From: Mytilus californianus
Lineage: Eukaryota; Mollusca; Bivalvia; Mytilida; Mytilidae
Assembly (NCBI RefSeq): GCF_021869535.1
Contig: NW_026262668.1
Coordinates: forward strand, 23,379,732-23,443,731
Length of the DNA stretch: 64,000 bases
Reading direction: 5' to 3'
In this document: positions 56,778 to 64,000 of the stretch, piece by piece
How the letters are laid out: each line of letters opens with the position of its first letter
How positions within the stretch are numbered: position 1 is the first letter of the stretch
Program-made: the position numbers and the translations under genes
The notes under the pieces: generated by a model
Told to the model about the DNA's origin: nothing
Seen by the model: only the letters and a program-made list of their open reading frames with translations
Databases searched by the model: none

Positions 56778-58761
56778 TACAAACCAGTAAAAGTCTGAAA
56801 TGGCCTATATCTGTACTCGACTGTACTGATTTTTACAGTCTGAATTGGTCTGAATTTCACTCGACATTACTCGACCCCAGTCTTAACCATACTCGACTGT
56901 ACTGATTTGTACTTGATCCTTATTTTTGCCATTGAAATTAGTCTGAACTATTACTCGACCAGTCTGAAACAGTCTTAACCCATTCTCGACCTGTACTCGA
57001 CCTATTTTTTTCAGTCTAAACCATACTCGACCAAAGGTCTGAACAATACTCGACCAGTCTGAACCATACTTGACCAAATAACCTCTACTTTTTCTAAATT
57101 TTAACTGTTAAAATAAATTTCTTTTTAACTGACAACAGCCACAATAAAATAAGGATATATTATAAAACAGATTTTTACATTCTTACATGATTCTCAGATT
57201 TATCGAATAGAGATAGTTAAATCAAATTATCTTATATAATAATTTAATTATATTAATTTTAAAGTTTTAGAGTTTTGTTAAAAAAAGATTTTAAAAGACC
57301 TAAAAACCACACCTATACTGAGGGTAATTAAACCTTATTAAGGTGCTTCTTGTTTGGCATGTGTTTTTTTTTTAAATTAATTTTCCTAAATTCATAAATA
57401 AAAACTACATAGGTTTCATGGTTACATACAAAAAATGTACAATAGTTATATTAATATCTTACTAATGAGGTAACAGCCAACAAAATCACTGAAATTGTTT
57501 AACCTTATTTTAGAAATATATCTATTATTATAATTTGGGATATATTATATAAAAAATATATATCAAAAAGGGATGATAATTAAAGAAATTAATAAAATTG
57601 TTCTTCTGATTAGTGGTGAAGAATAAAGTAATACCTCCTGCTTGGGGCAAACTCATGAAAAAGATCACACCTGGTCAGAGTGTATTAAACTCTAAATAAC
57701 ATTCATTCAAAATTGCAACATCCTGTGAAACTTAAATCGCAAGGCCTTTTGAATTCACTAGATAAGTAATACACGAGTTTAAGAAAAATAGGGCTTTCTT
57801 TTTACCTGTAAAACACACATGTACTGAGGTAATTAAACCTTATTAAAGTGCTTCTTGTATGCCATGTCTTTAATTTTGACAAAAATTATTTAAATTTAAT
57901 TGAAATAATTTTTTACTGTAACTTTGGAACACATTTCCTTTTTTAAAAGTTTATCACAGGATTACTATGGAAGTTCTATTATCATGATTATATTAAATTC
58001 TTGGTTTAACAAAACAAAGGTGTCATTTTTTAAATTTATTAAGTTGCTTTATATGCTATTTTATATATTTTTAATAAAAAAAATGTTCACTGCATTATTA
58101 AATAAACTCAACTGACACCATAAATCTATACGAGGCTTAAGTTAATGGTGAAAATTGTCCAATAACCAAAAAATATATCTGAAACATTCAGAAAAATTTG
58201 AATAACATTGAAAATATTAGTCACAATTCAGTTTTGAGATTATTTGATCAGCTTGTTTTATTTTTATTTTAAAGGTGATATAATTATATGTATGTATATA
58301 AGTGTTGATAAATATGGTGATGAAGTCATATTATGTTTATTATGAAATTTTGGTTTCAATGCTATATTGAATACATTTTTAATTTCAAATTGTTGTTCAA
58401 ATTTCTAGCCAGGGAAAATAGCTGTTGTTAAAAACAGTTCCTAAATTGATGAAATACAATAGATAGATACAAAAAATAGGTCTAGGTTGGTTAAGACTTG
58501 GTCGAGTATGGTTCAGATTAGGTCGAATATGGTTCATACTAGGTCGAGTATGGTTCAGACTAGGTCGAGCATGGTTCAGACGCGTATAAAATGGTTAAGT
58601 ACTGGTCCAGTAAGGGTCGAGTACAAGTTCAGACTGTTAAGTATGGTTCAGACTACAGTCGAGTATTATCAAGTAAATTTCAGACCAATTCAGACTGGTC
58701 GAGTAAAAATCAGTACAGTTGAGTACAGATATAGGCCATTTCAGACTTTTACTGGTTTGTA
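56778..58761. mobile_element. ~2-kb foldback element with minisatellite arms
   Basis: The left arm (56778-57075) and right arm (about 58480-58761) are inverted copies. The outer 60 bp are almost identical ('acaaaccagtaaaagtctga', 'aatggcctatatctgtactc'). The inner part of each arm is a degenerate ~20-bp tandem (tactcgaccagtctgaacca). The 1.4-kb AT-rich middle has a ~60-bp direct repeat at 57308 and 57812 ('aattaaaccttattaa', 'gtgcttcttgt'). No target duplication or protein is evident. The open frame at 58487-58810 is arm repeat. Confidence 0.75.
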
Positions 58762-59476
58762 TTGCAATAATGTCAAGACAGCCCCTAGCGTCGACTTAAG
58801 CAGTACTTAAAGTAGCTGTGAATAAATTTCAAAGTCACAAAAAAATTACACCAAAGTCTAAACACAATACAAGACCAGAACAGGCAGATCCGATATTAAT
58901 CACCCGATATACATATAAAAACAGCACAAATATGTAGCAATGAGGTCTTAAGAACAGTTTTCCTGAGTCTACCATGAGTGTACCCTTTCTATCCCAGTTA
59001 GGAATTACATCAATTTGTAATTGAAATGTGTTGTAAAACTGAATTCACATAGTTATATCAATGATAATCAGCCCCTTCTTAACTTAATTTAAAAAAAAAC
59101 AACATAATTGACAGGTATAATACGTTTTTCCTGCAAGCAGAAACTCAATAACAAACAAACAAAAAAACAGCAGCAGCCACACACTTAAAAATGTGAATTG
59201 TGATGTTTGCTTTATCCTACATATCGGTCTTTTGATAGTGTCCCTAAAAACTAAAAGTCTTACACTGAATCTAGATATTTTACTTTGAGACCAGAATATT
59301 GTCAAAAAAATAATTAAAACAAAACTTGTGTTTCGGATTAAGAAAAGGTCTGGGAAACGCTCAGAATGCACGATTTTGCGTCATTTTTTCCAGAGCTTCT
59401 TCGGGCCTTCAGCGGCCCCGGACCCCTCGCCGGCGAATAATTTTGCATCACTTTTAACAGAGGTTAGTTACGGCCC

Positions 59477-60210
59477 TTAAACCGAATGATAAACTCAACT
59501 GGAGTTGTAAGATAAAAGACATACTAAACAGGTATGGTTTTAATGATATATGGTTAGCGCAAAGTGTTGGAAATAGTCAATTACTTTTACATGAATTTAA
59601 ACAAAGAGATGTTGATAATTATATAGACGAAGGCTTGTCATTTTTTTTAAAATACTTCAAAATGTAATTTGTATCAATATATACATGATGGACATACTTT
59701 GCAATTTTATTTGAATCGACCATTGAACAGTTTATACCAGTCATATTTAACTATATATAGAATCAATTCACATTCACTCAATGTAGAAACTGGAAGATAC
59801 TTTAATATTTCCAGAAATGAGCGTGTTTGTACTATGTGTGATAAAAAAGTAATCGAAGATGAATATCATTTTATATTAGAGTGTGATGAATATTTAAATG
59901 TCAGACGTAAATATATTAAGATATATTATTATAGAAACCCATCTATTTTCAAACTAGTTCAGTTGTTATCTGTAAGAAATATTAAGGAGTTAAATAATCT
60001 GGGTAATTACCTTTATGAGGCAGAGAAAATTCGTAACACTTGATTGTTTCTTATGTAATGTTAATACCAATGTAAATTGTATGCCAAACTCCGCTACATG
60101 TTAGAAATTGTTTATGACATTAATGCTGTATATGTAAACTGTATGAATTGTGTATATGTTTAATCCTATGAGCTGTATTTGCTTACGGAATAAAGTATTA
60201 TTACAAACAT
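59477..60210 (+). pseudogene. Non-LTR retrotransposon, C-terminal end and 3' UTR
   Basis: The frame resumes after the hAT-type insertion: LNWSCKIKDILNRYGFNDIW, then (one stop later) INSHSLNVETGRYFNISRNE and VCTMCDKKVIEDEYHFILEC. The CxxC...EYHFxxEC motif is the zinc-binding end of this LINE class. Stop at about 60041. The 3' UTR ends 'gagctgtatttgcttacgga' + ataaagtattattaca, typical of mussel LINE copies. Confidence 0.8.
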
Positions 60211-60878
60211 TTACTTCACAGTCCCTTTCGTTATACTTAATTAGTGTTACATTAAAATTTCCAGGCTAGATTAGGAAAAATTTCAACTGGGTAAATGTGA
60301 AGCAACAATAACGTCATCCAATCGAACTGCACAAGATTCAATAACAATGACTCAAGTGTCCTTATCAAAATAGGTATTACTGATAAACTTTCAATCAAAT
60401 TTTTTGCCAGAATTACAAAACATAATTACTCTGCTGGAATGGCGACGTTTTCCGATCTCTCATTGGTGTATTAATATAGATAGAAAATTTTAGTTTCAAA
60501 AGTATAAAGTAAAACGATAGTTTTGCGCTATCTTTTGGCTTTAATAATTTGGTCACGCTTTCCGAATATACACCAAAGTGAAATTCAAACCTTAAAGATT
60601 GATTGACTTGATGGAAAAGGTCCCGATGTGAAATGCATCAATCTTATTTATTTTGAAAGATTGTCGGAGAAAACTTTTAACTATTCGTTGGGATAATAAG
60701 GATGTAAACACTGTCTCTACTAATTGATTAGAACTTGTATAAGTCGTATTTTCAATGCAGTCGCAAATACTAACATATATATGAGTTCCACAAGTTCTAA
60801 TCAGTTAATATAGAAACATAATTATAATGAGTGTGGATACGTCTAGGGTCAAAATGAATGTTTTCATATATTTTTCAG
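60211..60878. other. Intron end; no gene seen
   Basis: Two partly inverted copies of 'aattgattagaacttgta' and 'acaagttctaatcagtt' lie at 60721-60738 and 60790-60806. No element is recognised. Confidence 0.4.
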
Positions 60879-60928
60879 ACAATTCTATTGTTGTGCCAAC
60901 TACGAAGAACGAAATAACACTTGCATTG
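60879..60928 (+). CDS. Small secreted EGF-like protein, exon 2
   Basis: A 50-nt exon between acceptor catatatttttcag and donor CATTG|gtaaga. With the two bases from exon 1 it reads GQFYCCANYEERNNTCI, a CC...C pattern that precedes EGF-like repeats in bivalve MEGF-type proteins. It enters in phase 2 and leaves in phase 1, in agreement with both neighbours. Confidence 0.75.
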
Positions 60929-61129
60929 GTAAGACTTACAGGTTATCAATGTGCTCTTAATAAATGCTGAGGCTAATTTGAAATAAATAAATTACAAATA
61001 CAAAGACATTTAAATATACAAATAGATAATAGATAAATAGTTTGGCTAGCCATAAAACCAGGTTCAACCCACCATTTTTTTTCTTAAAAGAAAAATAATG
61101 TCCCGTACCAAGCCATTTGTTATCAAATA

Positions 61130-61310
61130 GTCTGTTTCTATGTATGTTGGCGTTTGATTTTGTAACAGTTCAGTGTTTCTGTTGTTCCTTTGTTTTCCCC
61201 TTATAGTTGATGTGTTTCCCTCGGTTTTGGTTTGTGACCCGGATTTGTTTCAGTTAAATCGATGTATGACTATTGAACAGCGGTATACTACTGTTGCCTT
61301 TATTTAGAAA
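61130..61310 (+). repeat. Dispersed mussel repeat, third type
   Basis: 'ctatgtatgttggcgtttga', 'cagtgtttctgttgttcctt', 'gatgtgtttccctcggtttt' and 'gaacagcggtatactactgt' form a repeat I recognise from mussel genomic sequence. It lies in intron 2 of the EGF-like gene. Confidence 0.6.
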
Positions 61311-62045
61311 ACTGAAAAAGTGCGCTTTCATTACGCAAGTAGGAAAAATCATTTATTCATCAAGATGACCGGGAAAAAATATCTACAGTAGATTGTCTCG
61401 GGTTTTCAAATTTATATCCCATGTATTGAGTTTTTAATCAAAATCGTTAATTGTCTGTAAATACAAAATCAACAACCCGATGTTTTGTTTGTGTATGACT
61501 ACTTGAACACCACAATAATAACCCGAATAATTCAGGTCCTACTACAGATAAAATATAAAGCGGATTGAAGCAATTATTGTTGACCATAAAGAAAAGGAAG
61601 CAGAGGTATTTAATTCAGTTACGCGAAGAAATATATATCCACACTGAAATGTATATTTATACAAAAGGTAATACAAATAAAATATAGAATTCAAGATGAT
61701 AATTCGACAGGAAGAACCCATCGAAACCTGAAACACATGTGAACATATGCTTGGGCTCGCATATAATTTATATAATGTAATGTAAATAATTTGTATTGTA
61801 CGAAAACTTGTCTTATAATTGTCATAGCTTTAAATTTGATGAAATAGTCTTGCTTTTTATAATAAATTAACGGTGTTTTTTCTTGAAACAATAACGCAAA
61901 ATTTACACCGCACTTATACAAATATGTATTCATAATAGTTGACATTGTACTGTAAAATACTATGTGACGCTTTTTGGAAAGCTAAAATTAAATGCAATTC
62001 GTATTTATAGATATAGAATATAAACTTTGTATTGTCTTTTCAAAG

Positions 62046-62191
62046 CATGTAAATCTGGATTCAAGTCGAGAAATGGAACACCTTGCATACCTTGTCCAGA
62101 AAACTATCATGGCAACAGATGTGCGTTTTTATGTAACTGTAATAGCCTACAAAGGTGCAATAATAATAATGATTTGAAGAGAAGATACTAA
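62046..62191 (+). CDS. Small secreted EGF-like protein, exon 3 and stop
   Basis: After the acceptor attgtcttttcaaag the exon reads ACKSGFKSRNGTPCIPCPEN then YHGNRCAFLCNCNSLQRC. This is an EGF-like module (PCPxNxxGxxCxxxCxCNxxxxC). It then runs into AAT codons (NNNND) and LKRRY, stop TAA at 62189-62191. The AAT run may have replaced the usual continuation and truncated a longer receptor-type protein. A GT follows CTACAAAG at 62153-62155, so a longer spliced form cannot be excluded. Confidence 0.7.
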
Positions 62192-62196
62192 TAATC

Positions 62197-62202
62197 AATA
62201 AA
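62197..62202 (+). terminator. Polyadenylation signal AATAAA
   Basis: AATAAA lies six bases after the stop of the EGF-like CDS. The stop-to-signal distance is unusually short but the position supports 62191 as the CDS end. Confidence 0.4.
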
Positions 62203-62699
62203 TATTGTAAAGTCAATAAGATTGCAACTTAACAAAAATCTTAGACTTATAACCTTTTATTAGAACCTGAATATGTCCGTAGCATAATCACACACTTCAC
62301 GCTATTTTTCCAGCTTTACATGATATCAGAAACTTACTAAGAATGCTTATCAAGAGATAAAAACGACGAATATATACGTGTTCTTAAAAATTTCACAATC
62401 TTTTGCCTCAAGCTCATCTCCATAAGTTTTGGGGGTATTTATTTTTTCGGAGAATTCATGTATTGGTTGGTGGTTAATGTGGTATAATGAACTGACCAAT
62501 ATATAATCCCTGTTATTATCTTTATGTATGTTACATGAAAATTGCAATTTCGAAGAAAAATACACCTATCATATTTTTGCACCCTTTCTCTATTCATAAT
62601 ATCTGGATGGATTGATGTTGAAGCGTAGACAATAGTCGATGCATATTTATGAGAATAACATCTTGATGATGTAAATGAAAATGAATGTAGACATAAAAG

Positions 62700-62860
62700 A
62701 GATGTGGTGGTGTGATTGCTAATGAGAAAGCAATCCACAATATACCAAATGCCGTAGTTGTAAGACACTAATTAGGTCCCAATACGGCCTTCAACCGTCA
62801 ATGAGCAAAACTAAAAAACGACCAAATGTAAAACAATTCAATTTGAATATTGCAGATAGC
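62700..62860 (-). repeat. Dispersed mussel repeat, reverse copy
   Basis: 'gatgtggtggtgtgattgct', 'aatacggccttcaaccgtca' and 'atgagcaaaa' are the reverse of the 8320-8735 repeat end. Confidence 0.6.
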
Positions 62861-63379
62861 ACTAAACAACTAAAGTATGAAATAACATGATAATGACCAG
62901 TACACATGCATGTATCTTCAGGTGTGATAACATCAATGGATGCATATCAAGACAGACAACTATTTTATCAACAGAACACCACAATGCAGGTACACTACAC
63001 ATATGTAAATGTTTTACTATTTTTACTGCACAAAATGTGAATAAGAGAACAATAAGAGTTGTAATGACTGAGTTACTTACATCCCAATTGTGAACTTTTA
63101 TTAAATCACTTGTATTTATCGACAACCCAAAGATTGTATCCACTGCTGTGAATTTATTGAACGAAGAGCTTTGAAAACCGTATAACTGTAATGATCTTTT
63201 TCAATTTAGTCCATAAACAATGTCAGACTTATCAATAGCACCAAAGGATAATGTTGTATAAAGACAAAAAAAGCACTGATGCTCGGCTCTTTTTAAAGAG
63301 GACAGATTTACTTGAGTTTTGGAATGCTCTCTAATTAACATTTCCCTCACATGTCTAAATCTAATCGTTATAAACAACA
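62861..63379. other. No gene seen
   Basis: Overlapping open frames on both strands (62862-63143) show no recognised domain. They may be chance. Confidence 0.35.
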
Positions 63380-64000
63380 AAATTGGAAAAAGGGTTATGA
63401 AATGAAGATCTCAGTATGACGAGAGGGTAGAAAGGGGTATTCGTGGGAAATTACAAGAATGCCATTGAAAGCAAACGTGGATGTGACCCCGCTCCGGCAA
63501 TTGCGATGGTAACGGTAGCCATTTCAAAATTTTTAAACAGTGAAAGCACATACATTCATGACGAAAAATATTTCTTTTAATTTTCAGAAGTTTGGATCAT
63601 TTGAAATTTTTCGCATGTTTCTGATTTCATGGTAACGGTGACTATTTCTAAAATTCCAAAGACAGATACCAAAACGAAACAAGAAGTTCCACGCATTGTC
63701 GTGTTAGGCATATCCCAATTCGTAATTCAAGGTATCGGCAAAAGTCGTACACTAGATTTGAAGTCATTCATTTCAGTATGTGAATCGTGTGATGAAAATA
63801 TTAACTTGCTTCAACATATCTAAAATTAAAAGTTTTAGCGAAAAGGATGTAAGTGTCAGACATATCCGAAAAGCACCTTTAAACTCATCATTGTCAGACT
63901 GTTTACCAAATATGAAGCCCCTCTGTTCAATAGTACATCAGAAAAGTGTGACGAAAAGTTTTGTTGGACTAACGAACGGACAAACGGACTAACAAGATGA
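63380..64000 (+). repeat. Partial HINE-like tandem element at the right edge
   Basis: Two units about 126 bp apart share 'atggtaacggt' and 'ccatttcaaaattttt'/'ctatttctaaaattcc' (63508 and 63630). The sequence ends in a (GGACTAACGAAC)-type tract at 63968-63994, the position where other elements carry the GGAC microsatellite. A terminal hairpin would lie beyond the window. Confidence 0.4.

Larger units (their letters stand above)
55489..59476. mobile_element. 3,988-bp hAT-type element in the LINE, 8-bp target duplication
   Basis: Ends CAGGACCGTAACTAC (left) and ...GTTAGTTACGGCCC (right) form a ~13-bp terminal inverted repeat. Target duplication TTAAACGG (55481-55488) / TTAAACCG (59477-59484), one mismatch. 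Removing the element joins the LINE frame ...SSFVK to ...NDKLNWSCKIKDIL without a shift. The left end continues ttgaggcaaatgaggcaaatgcctca, typical of some hAT families. No transposase remains; the interior holds a MITE and a foldback. Confidence 0.8.

Noticed and set aside
58487..58810. 107-residue frame starting MVKTWSSMVQIRSNMV
   Set aside because: It is the minisatellite arm of the foldback element.
59084..59371. 95-residue hydrophobic minus-strand frame
   Set aside because: Lies in the 3' subterminal part of the hAT-type element; no domain is recognised and composition is AT-biased.

Overview
The window is non-coding-rich, AT-rich metazoan nuclear DNA, almost certainly from a marine mussel (Mytilus or a close relative). 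The reasons are several dispersed repeats that I recognise as typical of mussel genomes (the 'caagtcaggagcct ... cattggcaatcataccacatcttctt' element, the 'gccagacgtgtgtttcgtctacataagactcatcag' element, and the 'gaacagcggtatactactgttgcc' element), short exons in very long introns, Cys-rich receptor-like exons of a style expanded in bivalves, and many pearl/HINE-like tandem-repeat elements. There are no bacterial operons, no long intact ORFs, no rRNA or canonical tRNA genes and no CRISPR array.

Host genes. Two multi-exon models are supported because their splice sites keep one reading frame from exon to exon. (1) A minus-strand cysteine-rich, TNFR-like receptor gene has exons at 31826-31896, 31129-31297, 27394-27702, 26856-26916, 22695-22765 and probably a membrane-segment exon at 2210-2266. 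An alternative signal-peptide exon lies at 27987-28080. The gene runs off the left edge. (2) A plus-strand small secreted EGF-like protein has exons 51134-51237, 60879-60928 and 62046-62191, which sum to exactly 300 nt (99 aa plus stop), followed by AATAAA. A weaker minus-strand model (47589 to 44390) would encode a 38-residue microprotein. A THAP-domain/DDE transposase-like gene (10770 to about 9160, minus) keeps its intron phase but is frameshifted.

Repeat landscape, left to right. 0-8 kb: several pearl/HINE-like elements (families here called A, B, C, F), one mussel dispersed repeat. 8.3-8.7 kb: dispersed mussel repeat. 9.2-10.8 kb: THAP/DDE pseudogene. 11.3-13.9 kb: a long family-B element with a 130-bp satellite (523-bp higher-order repeat), a 35-bp minisatellite, a 160-bp array and a (GAC)n tract. 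14.0-19.8 kb: three head-to-tail copies of a family-D element carrying 134-bp satellite arrays. 22.0-25.1 kb: a TIR element, a family-A element and a canonical Helitron. 29-31 kb: family-A tail and a hAT deletion derivative. 32.4-34 kb: tRNA-derived SINEs, the dispersed mussel repeat and (AT)n. 35.5-36.3 kb: RNase H end of a dead non-LTR element. 36.5-39.3 kb: two large palindromes and a foldback-like structure enclosing a family-A element, itself split by a 772-bp TIR element. 40-43.1 kb: family E element, dispersed repeat, and a 1.5-kb TIR element that carries a coding-like fragment. 44.5-47.4 kb: hAT MITEs and a dead hAT transposase. 48-51.8 kb: two ~180-bp tandem arrays around a Ulp1-protease-like fragment and a Cys-rich transposon protein fragment. 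53.2-60.2 kb: a non-LTR retrotransposon broken by a 195-bp insertion and by a 3,988-bp hAT-type element, which itself contains a 2-kb foldback and a MITE. 62.7-64 kb: dispersed repeat and a partial HINE-like end.

The most interesting pattern is a shared architecture across at least six unrelated repeat families: a 5' subterminal motif, a tandem array of 130-165-bp units, a short microsatellite (GGAC/GAC/GAA type), and a 3' hairpin whose arm is complementary to the 5' motif, commonly followed by an A-run. The 5' motif and the 3' hairpin differ between families but change together (TACGCCC with GGGCGTA; TACGACCGC with GCGGTCGTA; and so on). This fits non-autonomous Helentron (HINE/pearl) elements, and the family-D triplet looks like a rolling-circle concatemer. 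Assignments to named families rest on recognition by eye; no database search was possible.
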